Source: Bacillus sp. FJAT-27445
GTDB taxonomy: Bacteria > Bacillota > Bacilli > Bacillales > Cytobacillaceae
Direction of reading: 5' to 3'
Assembly: GCF_001510665.1 (NCBI RefSeq)
Contig: NZ_LMTI01000003.1
Span: 583,039-647,038 of the forward strand
DNA: 64,000 nt
Part shown: one piece after another, positions 19,003 to 28,006 of the stretch
How the letters are laid out: every line of letters starts with the position of its first letter
How positions within the stretch are numbered: the stretch's first letter is position 1
Made by a program: the position numbers and the translations under genes
The notes under the pieces: model-generated
The model's database searches: none
What the model saw: only the letters and a program-made list of their open reading frames with translations
What the model was told of the DNA's origin: nothing

Positions 19003-19398
19003 CATCTTCAGACATCTTCACACAGCAAAATCCTTGATAATCAAATGCGACGAAACAGGCTTGATTCGGAGTTCCAAGGACCAAATGACACTATGACTGA
19101 TTTTGTGGAGATGATATGAACCAATCCTCCCTTACCTGCCAATTGTACATAAACATATGCAGCATACCCCTCTATACGTTATACTACTACCATTACAGAT
19201 TCCTTTTTTTATTCAGCATGGAATAAGATAGTGGGAATTTTCCTTTATTGTAGAATGAATAAAGGTGAGGATAATCGGGAAGCAATCTTTATTCGAAGCG
19301 AGGGCAAGGAATTGCTATTCGGTTCGGACAAGGGGCGGATTGATAGACTGCTGGAATTTGCGGAGTATATTATTGGTCTAAAAAGTGGGGGTGTCTAC
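19003..19398. other. Intergenic stretch with no recognised element
   Basis: About 395 bp. An open frame enters the acetyltransferase from 19231, but it lacks a ribosome site and its first 56 codons do not resemble that family. No hairpin with a T-run, riboswitch or repeat was recognised. Confidence 0.4.
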
Positions 19399-19926
19399 AT
19401 GAAAAGTTTAAGTGAGAAATATACGATTCGGAAAGGGACTATAGAAGACGCGGAAGGAACCTTTGAAGTGCAGAAATCTGTCATTGCCGAGGGCGGCTAT
19501 CTCATGACGGCTCCCGAGGAATTTAATAAAACCATCGATCAGCACGAAGAGTGGATAAAGAGGATAACGGCCAGTGAACGGGAAACGCTGTTTGTTGCTG
19601 ATAGAGATGGAGAGATTGCCGGTTTTATTATGTTTCAATCACCCGATCGAAAAAGGCTGTCCCATACGGGCTCTTTTGGAATCATGATCAGCAAGGAACA
19701 CCGGGATCAGGGGCTTGGCAAATTGCTTTTAAAAACGCTGCTCGATTGGGCGGAAAAAACCCCCCTCATAGAAAAGGTAAGCCTGGCGGTTTTCTCAACA
19801 AATCAAAGGGCAATCGCCTTGTATAAAAGCTTTGGGTTCATAGAAGAAGGGCGCAAGGTCAATGATGTGAAGTTTGGCGAGAATGAGTATGCGGATGACA
19901 TCCTTATGTATAAATCAGTGAACTAA
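19399..19926 (+). CDS. GNAT-family N-acetyltransferase
   Basis: A 175-residue acetyltransferase. The N-terminus YTIRKGTIEDAEGTFEVQ is typical of GNAT folds. The acetyl-CoA loop is HRDQGLGKLLLKTLLDWA (motif A, Q/R-x-x-G-x-G/A) and is followed by VSLAVFSTNQRAIALYKSFGF. The substrate is unknown; relatives modify ribosomal N-termini, amino acids or drugs. ATG 19399 follows GTGGGGGTG, and the open frame upstream of it is probably non-coding. It is convergent with tatA and shares a two-way terminator. Confidence 0.85.
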   Translation: MKSLSEKYTIRKGTIEDAEGTFEVQKSVIAEGGYLMTAPEEFNKTIDQHEEWIKRITASERETLFVADRDGEIAGFIMFQSPDRKRLSHTGSFGIMISKEHRDQGLGKLLLKTLLDWAEKTPLIEKVSLAVFSTNQRAIALYKSFGFIEEGRKVNDVKFGENEYADDILMYKSVN

Positions 19927-19931
19927 GAAAG

Positions 19932-19973
19932 AGGCACGGTATCCCATCAAAACAGCGGGAACCGCGCCTTTGT
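19932..19973. terminator. Bidirectional terminator between acetyltransferase and tatA
   Basis: AGGCACGGTATCCC pairs imperfectly with GCGGGAACCGCGCCT. T-rich tracts lie on both sides for the two convergent genes. Confidence 0.65.
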
Positions 19974-19977
19974 TAAT

Positions 19978-20178
19978 TTATTTTTTCGTGGTGTCCTCTT
20001 CGTCACCCTTGGCAATTTCCTTTTTGATCTCGTCCGTCAGCCCTTCGGAAGCCCGTTTAAATTCCCGGATTGACCTCCCGGCTGCACGGCCGATTTCAGG
20101 CAATTTGCTGGGGCCGAACACTATTAGCGCTACAATAAGAATCAAAATCATTCCTGGTACACCGATATTAGAAAGCAT
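19978..20178 (-). CDS. tatA: Twin-arginine translocase subunit TatA
   Basis: A 66-residue protein with one N-terminal membrane helix (about 5-21). The conserved [20 protein letters not shown] forms the hinge and amphipathic helix, and the tail is charged. TatA oligomers form the pore that exports folded proteins with twin-arginine signals. No tatC lies beside it, so this is a solitary tatA copy within the window. Confidence 0.95.
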   Translation of the reverse strand: MLSNIGVPGMILILIVALIVFGPSKLPEIGRAAGRSIREFKRASEGLTDEIKKEIAKGDEEDTTKK

Positions 20179-20274
20179 CGTCTCATCTCCTGGTGGAATT
20201 GTATCCAGTCATATTAGACCAGTATATCCTTTTTTGGAAAAGAGGACTAGTGGAGGCGCTTCTGTTAACCTAGT

Positions 20275-20315
20275 AAAAAACCCGTACCCAGTGAAAAAGT
20301 GGATACGGGTTTTCC
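20275..20315 (-). terminator. Terminator of cstA-ybdD
   Basis: On the minus strand AAAACCCGTATCCA pairs with TGGGTACGGGTTTT (one mismatch), followed by TTAC. It lies just after the ybdD stop. Confidence 0.8.
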
Positions 20316-20320
20316 TTTTA

Positions 20321-20524
20321 CTAGCAGCACCTGGATACTTTCCCGCCCTTGCCATTGTAGCGGGCGTCCTGTGCTTCACAGAAGAATTCCTTTCTTGTTT
20401 TTACAGGTTGATCTGGGTGATGGGCCATCATGTGTTCAACATATCTCTCATAACTCGGGACCCCGACGAGCAGCGAAATGAATTGTTTCCGGTATGAGAG
20501 TATGTCTCTCAGTCTTTTAAGCAT
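20321..20524 (-). CDS. ybdD: YbdD/YjiX-family small protein
   Basis: A 67-residue protein of the YbdD/YjiX group encoded next to cstA-type transporters and needed for pyruvate uptake in E. coli. Its core is GVPSYERYVEHMMAHHPDQP. It is cysteine-rich at the C-terminus. It overlaps the end of cstA by 8 bp, so translation is coupled. Confidence 0.9.
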   Translation of the reverse strand: MLKRLRDILSYRKQFISLLVGVPSYERYVEHMMAHHPDQPVKTRKEFFCEAQDARYNGKGGKVSRCC

Positions 20525-22628
20525 AATGTTTCAGGTCTCCATCCCCACGTGGAATATAAGGTGATTCGTGCAATTCCATCTTTTGGTTCTTCAGCACCTT
20601 AACCCAAATCCTTAGGGCAGAAATCAGGACTGCAATCACGACTATCATGAAGAATCCGCAAAGAGCGGCATCGATATAGTCGTTCAAAAGGACCTGCCTC
20701 ATTTGTGCCTCACTCGCTGCAGGGGCCAAAACCTTCCCTTCATCCAAAGCCTGGCTGAATACCTTGGCATGGGCAAGGAAGCCGATTTTTGGATTCTCAT
20801 GGAAAAGCTTTTGCCAGCCGGCGGTCATGGTAACAATCAAAATCCATGTTGTCGGGACAAGGGTAACCCATACATACGCTTTTTTGCCCATTTTGAAAAG
20901 GACGGTCGTCCCGAGAAGCAGGGCGATTGCGGCAAGCATTTGGTTCGCGATGCCAAACAGCGGCCATAGCGTATTGATTCCGCCAAGCGGGTCGATAACC
21001 CCTTGGTATAGGAAATAGCCCCAGAAAGTTACACAAAGTGTTGTCGCAATGATATTTGGAATCATTGCGTCCGTTTTTGCAAACGGCTTGTACACATTGC
21101 CGAGCAGGTCTTGGATAATGAAGCGACCGACGCGTGTTCCGGCGTCTATAGTCGTCAAAATGAACAGAGCTTCAAACAGGATCGCAAAATGGTACCAGAA
21201 CGCCATAAGCGCTTTTCCGCCAATTACCTTTGAGAAAATGAATGCCATCCCGATGGCCAGGGTAGGAGCCCCGCCTGTACGGGAAAGGATGGTTTGCTCG
21301 CCCACATCTTCGGCAAGCGCGGTCAAGTCATCAGGAGTGACCGTGAATCCCATCGCTGAAACGGCTGTAGCAGCCTGGACCGCATCTGTCCCGATAACAG
21401 CAGGAGGGCTGTTGATGGCAAAATAAATCCCTGGCGTCAGCACGCACGCTGCAATCATCGCCATGACCGCAACAAACGATTCAGTCAGCATCGCACCATA
21501 GCCAATTGGCTGGGCATGTGATTCGCGTTCGATCATCTTTGGTGTCGTACCTGACGAAATCAATGAGTGGAAGCCTGACACGGCTCCGCACGCGATGGTG
21601 ATAAACAGGAACGGGAAAAGGTTGCCGGCGAACACCGGGCCGGTTCCATCAATGAACTTTGTCACGCCAGGCATATGCAAATCCGGGGCGACAATCAGGA
21701 TACCTATGGCCAGTCCGAAAATAACGCCGATTTTCAGGAATGTACTTAAATAATCACGCGGCGCAAGAAGCATCCAAACCGGAAGGACGGATGCAACGAA
21801 GCCGTATACAATCATCATGATGGCGATTGCTTCGCCTGAAAACGTAAACAATTTTGCGAGATCGGCATGCTGGGAAACGTATTGTCCTCCGTAGATGGAG
21901 AGAAGGAGAAGGATTCCCCCCATGATCGAGGCTTCGCCAACGCGGCCTGGGCGGATATAGCGCATATAGAATCCCATCAGGATTGCGATTGGGATGGTCG
22001 CGGCAATCGTGAACATTCCCCAAGGGCTACCGACAAGCGCCTTCACAACAACTAACGCCAATACGGCCAATAATATAATCATAATTCCTAAAATGCCGAC
22101 CATGGCGATAATGCCCGTAATAGGGCCGATTTCTTCCTTAATCATTTCACCAAGCGACTTGCCATTCCGGCGCATCGAGCCGAACAGGATGATAAAATCC
22201 TGGACTGCACCGGCAAGGACTACACCGACGACAATCCAGAGTGTTCCCGGCAGGTATCCCATTTGGGCTGCGAGGATTGGTCCGACAAGCGGGCCCGCGC
22301 CAGCGATTGCGGCAAAGTGGTGCCCAAACAGAACCCATTTGTTTGTCGGGACATAGTCTTTTCCGTCATTATTCACTTCCGCTGGAGTTTTCCTGTTGTC
22401 ATCCAGTTCGAAAACTTTTCTTGCGATGAACTTGCTGTAAAAACGGTAAGCGATAGCATAAACACAGATGGCGGCTGTAATAAGCCAAATTGCATTGATG
22501 GTTTCTCCGTTATTTAGAGCCAGGACCCCGAATGCCGAAGCTCCCAGTGCCGATACCAAACCCCAAATAATGATTGACTTTAATGCTTTGATAATACTCC
22601 CCACCTTTTCTGTTTTTAGTACATACAA
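20517..22628 (-). CDS. cstA: Carbon-starvation protein CstA, pyruvate/peptide transporter
   Basis: A large membrane protein with about 16-18 helices, close to E. coli CstA along its whole length (YVPTNKWVLFGHHFAAIAGA, GAVSGFHSLISSGTTPKM, PLGGINTLWPLFGIANQML). It imports pyruvate and perhaps peptides under carbon limitation, with YbdD as partner. The start is uncertain. ATG 22628 has no ribosome site and lies at the predicted transcription start behind TATAAT (22634-22639, minus strand). AAAGGTGGGGAG sits inside the frame, pointing to translation from GTG 22604 or an unusual ATT at 22595. The coordinates give the longest frame. Confidence 0.93.
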   Translation of the reverse strand: MYVLKTEKVGSIIKALKSIIIWGLVSALGASAFGVLALNNGETINAIWLITAAICVYAIAYRFYSKFIARKVFELDDNRKTPAEVNNDGKDYVPTNKWVLFGHHFAAIAGAGPLVGPILAAQMGYLPGTLWIVVGVVLAGAVQDFIILFGSMRRNGKSLGEMIKEEIGPITGIIAMVGILGIMIILLAVLALVVVKALVGSPWGMFTIAATIPIAILMGFYMRYIRPGRVGEASIMGGILLLLSIYGGQYVSQHADLAKLFTFSGEAIAIMMIVYGFVASVLPVWMLLAPRDYLSTFLKIGVIFGLAIGILIVAPDLHMPGVTKFIDGTGPVFAGNLFPFLFITIACGAVSGFHSLISSGTTPKMIERESHAQPIGYGAMLTESFVAVMAMIAACVLTPGIYFAINSPPAVIGTDAVQAATAVSAMGFTVTPDDLTALAEDVGEQTILSRTGGAPTLAIGMAFIFSKVIGGKALMAFWYHFAILFEALFILTTIDAGTRVGRFIIQDLLGNVYKPFAKTDAMIPNIIATTLCVTFWGYFLYQGVIDPLGGINTLWPLFGIANQMLAAIALLLGTTVLFKMGKKAYVWVTLVPTTWILIVTMTAGWQKLFHENPKIGFLAHAKVFSQALDEGKVLAPAASEAQMRQVLLNDYIDAALCGFFMIVVIAVLISALRIWVKVLKNQKMELHESPYIPRGDGDLKHYA

Positions 22629-22633
22629 ACCAA

Positions 22634-22639
22634 ATTATA
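22634..22639 (-). promoter_or_regulatory. -10 box of the cstA promoter
   Basis: A perfect TATAAT on the minus strand, with a weak TTTAAA-like -35 about 17-18 bp upstream. It places the transcript start near 22627, at the annotated ATG. Confidence 0.45.
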
Positions 22640-22753
22640 TTTCATTATTCTGAATTTTTAAATAAGAAATTTTCGTTTTGTGAAGAAATAAGGAGAAGTG
22701 ACTAGGACTTACTGCTAGGAGTAAACCAATATAGGAATGTTTTTCGGAAAAGC

Positions 22754-22787
22754 AAAAAAAGCCGCTTGCTTTGGCAGGCGGCTTTTT
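22754..22787 (-). terminator. Terminator of the ABC-2 exporter operon
   Basis: GCCGCCTGC pairs with GCAAGCGGC on the minus strand, followed by seven T. A-runs on the other side make it possibly bidirectional. Confidence 0.85.
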
Positions 22788-22858
22788 CATTGTACAATTA
22801 ACAATTATCGGACTGTAGGCAAGGTCGTCATATTTTGGCTGACAAACCTGTCTTCGCT

Positions 22859-23647
22859 TTAACTCAATTCCATCGTCCCCTTCACTCTTGCCTGGTATGC
22901 GGCAAAGCGAATACAACCGATGCACATAATGAAAAATACAATTCCTAATAAAAACTCCTGTCCGGTATATGCAAGGACTCTTTCATAGTTTCCCTCATTC
23001 ATAATCTCCTTTGTCAGCTTGACGCCTCTCGTTAATGGCATGAATTGTGCTATGAACTGCAATGCGTGAGGCATGACTGCCTGAGGATAATTAGCCCCGC
23101 TTAGTAGGAGCAGGATACTGGCTAATAAATTGGTCAGCAGGTGCATGGAAGGCGTCCATAAACAGAAACTGCCGATAATTAACCCGAGACCGCAAGCGGA
23201 GAAAATAGAAACAGCCCATACAAGCGCAAGGGCTCCTGCTGCTTCTAACGTAATTGAGATGTCAAAAAGTAAAATTCCAAATATTAACCCAATACATGCA
23301 GTAAACAACCCGTTTGCAACGTGTGCCAAAGAACGAGCCAAAAACATCGCAGGCTTGTTCGCCGGCGCTGCCATGACTAGCTGCAGCGTGCCCATGCTCC
23401 GGTCTGAGGTAATGACCGATGTGATTCCAAACACTGAATTCATTACACAAAGTAACAAGGCGTTTGCACCAATATAGCCGGCAAGATCCACGCCATCATA
23501 AACATGCTTCACCAAAAAAGAAAAAAACAGCAATTGGCTAAGCGGCATGCCTACCATGACAAGTATATACACCTTCGGATCCAGCCAGCCAAATAAAGCC
23601 CGATAGGATAATAAGCTATGGCGCAGAAAACGCTGAATTGTCTCCAT
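22859..23647 (-). CDS. ABC-2 type transporter permease
   Basis: A 262-residue membrane protein with about six helices, typical of ABC-2 export permeases (VITSDRSMGTLQLVMAAPANKP is the conserved cytoplasmic loop). It should form the channel with the other permease and the ATPase encoded upstream. It is the last gene of a three-gene operon, only 2 bp after the preceding gene. The substrate is unknown; drug, lipid or peptide export is typical of the family. Confidence 0.85.
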   Translation of the reverse strand: METIQRFLRHSLLSYRALFGWLDPKVYILVMVGMPLSQLLFFSFLVKHVYDGVDLAGYIGANALLLCVMNSVFGITSVITSDRSMGTLQLVMAAPANKPAMFLARSLAHVANGLFTACIGLIFGILLFDISITLEAAGALALVWAVSIFSACGLGLIIGSFCLWTPSMHLLTNLLASILLLLSGANYPQAVMPHALQFIAQFMPLTRGVKLTKEIMNEGNYERVLAYTGQEFLLGIVFFIMCIGCIRFAAYQARVKGTMELS

Positions 23648-23649
23648 GA

Positions 23650-24432
23650 TTAATACACCCCCAACTTTCCGTCTATACGTGCTTTTCGCTCAACAGCTTT
23701 ATAACAGGACCATGCAATCAATCCATACACGAGAGATAGTGCAACTAAAATGCCCATTGCCTGAAGAATGTTAGCAATGTTAGTGGCAGATAGAGTTTCC
23801 CGCAATAATGCAATTGCCCATGTAGGGGGCAGTATATAAGAAAGCGGCTTAATCCAAAACGGCAAAATGGAAATGGGGAATAAAAACCCGCAAATAAAAT
23901 AAATCGGAAATTCAAGGAAGTTCATCAAAGCTTCGGCCTGACGGGATAAAGTGAAAAACAGTGCTAAAAAGAATGAAAAGATGATCAATGCCAAAACAAC
24001 TAGAAGTAGAGCCAATAAAAACAGTAATGGATGGACAATTGCAACCTGAACACGAAAAAAAACAATTGAATAAAGTACGGACAAGCCCATTGCAATGATT
24101 CCCCAGATCGTATTCCCGACAATTTTACCGAGAAGAATAATTGAAAAGGGGGTAGGGGCAACGAAAATGTTTTCCAATGTCCCGTAAAACCTTTCGCGGT
24201 TAATATCACTGGCAGATGAGTAAACAATAGATGACCATAGGGCCATAAAACCGGAACCTAGCAACACATAATGTACGAGTGTCTCATTTGAAACTTTCCC
24301 GTATATAAAGTAGCTGAGGGTTGAGTAAAAAAAGGGAGAAATCCAGATGACGAATTGGAACATAGGACGTGCAATCGATAGCCTCATTTGCAGATTAGCT
24401 GTTTGCGATAATGCCTGAAGAAGGCTGCTCAT
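23650..24432 (-). CDS. ABC-2 type transporter permease
   Basis: A 260-residue membrane protein with about six helices. DINRERFYGTLENIFVAPTPF matches the ABC-2 cytoplasmic loop, and PIYFICGFLFPISILPFWI is the typical C-terminal helix region. Its start overlaps the ATPase gene by 38 bp. Together with the ATPase and the following permease it forms a complete heterodimeric exporter of the daunorubicin-resistance type. Confidence 0.85.
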   Translation of the reverse strand: MSSLLQALSQTANLQMRLSIARPMFQFVIWISPFFYSTLSYFIYGKVSNETLVHYVLLGSGFMALWSSIVYSSASDINRERFYGTLENIFVAPTPFSIILLGKIVGNTIWGIIAMGLSVLYSIVFFRVQVAIVHPLLFLLALLLVVLALIIFSFFLALFFTLSRQAEALMNFLEFPIYFICGFLFPISILPFWIKPLSYILPPTWAIALLRETLSATNIANILQAMGILVALSLVYGLIAWSCYKAVERKARIDGKLGVY

Positions 24433-25405
24433 TTTTTAATCCTCCAATCAAATGCAAGTAAACATCTTCAAGGGATGGCTCTGTAATGGAGATATTTTGA
24501 ACTCCTTTCTCGCCCAATCCGCTATATATAAGAGAAATTACTTTTTGCGGTTCTCTAGTTTGGACACGGACTGTGGAAAAGTAGTCATTTGTGGTTTCTT
24601 CAAGATGATGCAAGCTGACATTTCTGCTAAGCAAAGATTTTGCTTTCATTCCATTTGTACAATCAAATTGGACGATTGATAGCTGCCCAAGCATCTTTTT
24701 TAAATTATCTGGTGTGTCTATTGCAATAAGTTCGCCTCGATTAATAAACGCGATACGGTCACAAAGCTCATCAGCTTCGTGCATATAATGGGTTGTCAGC
24801 ACAATGGTTGTTCCTTTTTCGTTTAGCTGCCGGATAATTTGCCGCAGATTTCTGGCACTGACCGGATCCAGGCCGATGGAAGGTTCATCTAAAAAAAGAA
24901 TTTTTGGGTCATTAATCAACCCGCGGGCAATTTGCAGCCGCTGCTTCATCCCTTTTGAGAAGGTCTCAACACGCTGGTTGGCTGCATCTTCAAGTCCAAC
25001 CAATTGCAGCAATTTAGGGATTTGTTCCTTTTGGTTACTTCTGGGGATTTTATATAAATCCGCAAAGTAGGTAAGATTATCAGAGGCTGATAATCGCCAG
25101 TATAAATTCCGTTCCCCGCCAAGAATAAAATTGATTTGAGGCCTCAATTTGTGATATTCGGTTTCAGCGTCTAAACCAAGGATGGTGGCTTGGCCTTCCG
25201 TTGCAATGAGCATGGTTGTCAAAATTTTAATCATCGTCGTCTTACCAGCCCCATTAGGTCCAAGTAAACCAAATACCTCTCCTTTTTTTACTTCAAAGGA
25301 AATCCCCTTTAAAGCTTCGACGGTTTTCGTCTTCTTTTTGAAAAATCCTTGTTCTGTCACATACGTCCGTTTAACATTTTTCACACTAATAATTGGAGTT
25401 TCCAT
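24395..25405 (-). CDS. ABC-2 exporter ATP-binding protein (DrrA-like)
   Basis: A 336-residue ATPase with Walker A GPNGAGKTT at 49-57, signature FSKGMKQRLQ, Walker B ILFLDEPSIGLD and switch histidine in TTHYMHEADEL. The C-terminal 100 residues form the extension usual in multidrug-type exporters. The ribosome site AGAGGTGAAAG precedes the start. It is the first gene of the operon, with a palindromic candidate operator just upstream and an ArsR-type regulator before that. Confidence 0.9.
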   Translation of the reverse strand: METPIISVKNVKRTYVTEQGFFKKKTKTVEALKGISFEVKKGEVFGLLGPNGAGKTTMIKILTTMLIATEGQATILGLDAETEYHKLRPQINFILGGERNLYWRLSASDNLTYFADLYKIPRSNQKEQIPKLLQLVGLEDAANQRVETFSKGMKQRLQIARGLINDPKILFLDEPSIGLDPVSARNLRQIIRQLNEKGTTIVLTTHYMHEADELCDRIAFINRGELIAIDTPDNLKKMLGQLSIVQFDCTNGMKAKSLLSRNVSLHHLEETTNDYFSTVRVQTREPQKVISLIYSGLGEKGVQNISITEPSLEDVYLHLIGGLKNEQPSSGIIANS

Positions 25406-25422
25406 TCTTTCACCTCTATATT

Positions 25423-25441
25423 AGATATTTATCTTATAAGA
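25423..25441. promoter_or_regulatory. Candidate operator before the ABC-2 operon
   Basis: AGATA-TT-TATCT (25423-25434) overlaps the perfect palindrome TCTTATAAGA (25432-25441), between the exporter start and the regulator gene. It could be the site for the adjacent ArsR-type regulator. Confidence 0.35.
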
Positions 25442-25472
25442 AGATTGTATTATAATTCTTAATTTTTGCAAT

Positions 25473-25504
25473 AAAAAAAGAACGACATTTTTTGTCGTTC
25501 TTTT
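25473..25504 (-). terminator. Terminator of the ArsR-type regulator gene
   Basis: AAAAGAACGACA and TGTCGTTCTTTT form a perfect stem directly after the TGA stop at 25507, with A and T runs on both sides. Confidence 0.85.
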
Positions 25505-25506
25505 AA

Positions 25507-26541
25507 TCAGGTTTCAGTATTCGTGAATTCCTGGAAGACTGCTTTGAACTTTTCCAGTTGTACCGGGTCTGCGGAAAAATACTTAATTGCACCAATTTTT
25601 TCTTCTTTGATTAAATTTGCCTTTTTAAGCAGGTCTAGATGATGTGAAACAGTTGCCGTTGTGAGCCCAACGTACTCCGCCAATCTTGCTCCATATTCCT
25701 TTTTTATGCAAAGCATTCTCAGAATCAGAAGTCTGTTTGGGTCCGAAAGAACTTTTAATGTCCGGGACAAATCCTTGCTTTTCTCCCTGTCATCATTCAA
25801 TGGTTTAGCACAGCCAAAAATCACAATACAAACCGCGTGATTAAAGACACGTATTTTAAATGGGGAAAAACTATAGCTTGGGAAAAAGTAATAAAGCTTA
25901 TAATCGCTTGTACGCTTGAATGTTTTTCCCATCACGTATTGTGAAAGTGCGAGTGGTTTCATGTTTAACTTTTTTAGTTCCGATATTGGTTGGTCAATGA
26001 CGGCTTGTTTCGAATTTATCAGCTTTTGAAAATAATCCCCATGAAGTATGTGAAGGAATGCATCGAGAAATTCTTTCCGAAATGAATCGAGTTCGAGCAA
26101 AAACGTTTTGGTGAAGTGCCGCTTTTCAGGGGAGCTCCACTCATAACGCTCTTCAACGGAATCAATTTCCTGTGGTGAAGTGAGGAGCCTATCGAGTAAA
26201 TCCTTGGGGATTTCTCCTCCTAAAAAGCCCTGGGCAAAATCAATATCCGATAATGCTGTAATACCTGCACAAAAATCCTTTTCATCTTGAAAATGCGGTA
26301 CTTTTAAAAGTAAATCAAGGCAGCCCAACAGATCAACAGTAGCAAAAGTGTGCCATTTTTCTATAAATACTCTCGAGGATTCAGGAAGCTCTTTTTCAAT
26401 TGAACTACACTCTATATATTGAAAATCCTTTTTGTTTTTTAATAACAATGCACAAAGTATAATCATCCCTTCCACAACAGGAGAAAAAAACATATGTACT
26501 TGTTCATTAGCTGTTTCTTCGTAATTTATCTCTATGGTCAT
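25507..26541 (-). CDS. ArsR-type transcriptional regulator with long N-terminal domain
   Basis: A 344-residue protein. The last 90 residues form an ArsR-type winged helix: LKVLSDPNRLLILRMLC, then LAEYVGLTTATVSHHLDLLKKANLI. The first 250 residues are a separate domain of unknown role, probably ligand sensing or dimerisation. The usual cysteine metal box is absent, so metals are unlikely effectors. ATG 26541 was chosen because GGAGG lies 8 bp before it; ATG 26556 overlaps that ribosome site. It lies upstream of the ABC-2 operon on the same strand, separated by a terminator, and probably regulates it. Confidence 0.85.
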   Translation of the reverse strand: MTIEINYEETANEQVHMFFSPVVEGMIILCALLLKNKKDFQYIECSSIEKELPESSRVFIEKWHTFATVDLLGCLDLLLKVPHFQDEKDFCAGITALSDIDFAQGFLGGEIPKDLLDRLLTSPQEIDSVEERYEWSSPEKRHFTKTFLLELDSFRKEFLDAFLHILHGDYFQKLINSKQAVIDQPISELKKLNMKPLALSQYVMGKTFKRTSDYKLYYFFPSYSFSPFKIRVFNHAVCIVIFGCAKPLNDDREKSKDLSRTLKVLSDPNRLLILRMLCIKKEYGARLAEYVGLTTATVSHHLDLLKKANLIKEEKIGAIKYFSADPVQLEKFKAVFQEFTNTET

Positions 26542-26630
26542 TAGTCCGTCCTCCATAAATGTGTTGTTTATATTATAAAATGACCATCTGATATTGGGAA
26601 GTATGGGGACCTATGTGCTGCCAGTAAAAT

Positions 26631-26659
26631 AAAAAAGCCATGAGTGAGGAACTCCTGGC
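26631..26659 (-). terminator. Probable terminator of the xanthine dehydrogenase operon
   Basis: On the minus strand GCCA and AGT pair with ACT and TGGC around a small internal loop, followed by six T, about 40 bp after the last stop. Confidence 0.5.
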
Positions 26660-26697
26660 CAATTGAAGAGGCATTGCTATTTTAGGGGTAAAGCCAC

Positions 26698-27171
26698 TTA
26701 TTTATCCTTCGTTTCATCCATAGCCGCCAGCACGGCTTCTCTGATTTCCTTATACCCGGTGCAGCGGCAAATATTGGACTCGAGCCAATCCTCAAGTACC
26801 TTTTCATCAGCGGCGGGTTCCTTCTGGACAAGAGCATGGCAATTCATCAGATACCCGGAGGTGCAGTAGCCGCACTGGAAGGCGAATTTTTCTACGAATG
26901 CCCGCTGGATGGGCGTATCTTTCAAACCTTCAACCGTTGTAATTTCCTTTCCTTCACCCTCGACGGCAAGCATGAGGCATGATTTCTGCGGTGTACCGTC
27001 AACAAGCACGGTGCACGCCCCGCAATCCCCGTTCAGGCAGCCGGGCTTCGACCCTGTCAGCCCGAGCCTTCCGCGGATAATGTAAAGCAATGTATCAGCC
27101 GGCCGGACCGTGACACTTTTTGTACCAGAATTAATGGTTAGCTGGACGCTCAACCGTGGATCACTGGCCAA
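26698..27171 (-). CDS. pucE: Xanthine dehydrogenase iron-sulfur subunit (PucE type)
   Basis: A protein of about 157 residues with two [2Fe-2S] clusters. The first is a plant-type site (CLNGDCGACTVLVDG, then a fourth Cys), the second is CGYCTSG with ICRCTGY. It carries electrons between the molybdenum and FAD subunits. TTG 27171 was chosen because GGAGGG lies 8 bp before it, overlapping the FAD-subunit stop by 11 bp; the open frame reaches 27201. It is the last gene of the operon. Confidence 0.9.
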   Translation of the reverse strand: MASDPRLSVQLTINSGTKSVTVRPADTLLYIIRGRLGLTGSKPGCLNGDCGACTVLVDGTPQKSCLMLAVEGEGKEITTVEGLKDTPIQRAFVEKFAFQCGYCTSGYLMNCHALVQKEPAADEKVLEDWLESNICRCTGYKEIREAVLAAMDETKDK

Positions 27172-28006
27172 CTTTTTCACCCTCCAGCTCACGGATGGCA
27201 TCCGTAATCATATTTTTTAATACGTAAAGGCGGAACTCCTTAGAGCCCTCGACGTCGTCCAGTATGGGGGAGGGGAGGCTGCCCAAGGCCCTGTCTGCTC
27301 GTTCCTCCGGATCAAGCGAGTTGTCATTTACAGCCTTTTCTATTTCCGCTGAGCGGAACGGGAAGGGGCAGACCCCGCTGAACGCCATCTTGATTTCTTC
27401 GCCCTTTTTAATGGCGGCAATTGTAACGAGGGGGTAGCCGGTATTCCACTGCTTTCGCCTTTTTTGCGTAAAGTAAGGAAGGTTCAAATACTCTTTTTCT
27501 ATTAAAATAGTGAACACAAATTCCCCATCCCGCAATTGAATTGTTTGATTGAAAATAGTGTTTAATGGTTTGTATGCCAGCCCTTCGGCGCCCGCAACCC
27601 CAATCATTGAGTCAGCAAGCAGCAATGGCAGCACGGCTTCCCGGTAAAAAATTTTCCCGCATATATTCCCGCCGAGCGTAATTTTGTTGCGGGCAGTCCG
27701 GTCGGCGATTTCACTCACTGTTTTGCTGAGAAGAGGAAAGAGATTTTCCTCCTCAATAGAAGTTAGTGTCACGCCTGCTCCTATCACTAAATACTTTTCG
27801 TGGGAAAAAATCTCTTCATAGCCGGGTAGCCCTTTCAGGTCAATCACAGCATTCGCATAATCAAGGCCAATTCGTCCAAGGGTGATCAGTTCTGTTCCGC
27901 CTGAAAAGTAAAAAGGCGCTTCCTGTTGGTATTTTGCGCCCTGAAAAAGATTAACGGCATCCTGGGCTGTTTTCGGTTTGAAATACTGGAAGTTAAACGG
28001 TAGCAT
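27161..28006 (-). CDS. pucC: Xanthine dehydrogenase FAD subunit (PucC type)
   Basis: A 281-residue flavoprotein. The FAD-binding pattern is FYFSGGTELI near residue 35 and TLGGNICGKI near 112, the two loops that hold the diphosphate in this family. It passes electrons to NAD+. It overlaps the molybdenum subunit by 14 bp and the iron-sulfur subunit by 11 bp, so the three are translationally coupled. Confidence 0.9.
   Translation of the reverse strand: MLPFNFQYFKPKTAQDAVNLFQGAKYQQEAPFYFSGGTELITLGRIGLDYANAVIDLKGLPGYEEIFSHEKYLVIGAGVTLTSIEEENLFPLLSKTVSEIADRTARNKITLGGNICGKIFYREAVLPLLLADSMIGVAGAEGLAYKPLNTIFNQTIQLRDGEFVFTILIEKEYLNLPYFTQKRRKQWNTGYPLVTIAAIKKGEEIKMAFSGVCPFPFRSAEIEKAVNDNSLDPEERADRALGSLPSPILDDVEGSKEFRLYVLKNMITDAIRELEGEKVGQ

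Noticed and set aside
19231-19398. N-terminal extension of the acetyltransferase
   Set aside because: No ribosome site, not family-like, and ATG 19399 has a good one.
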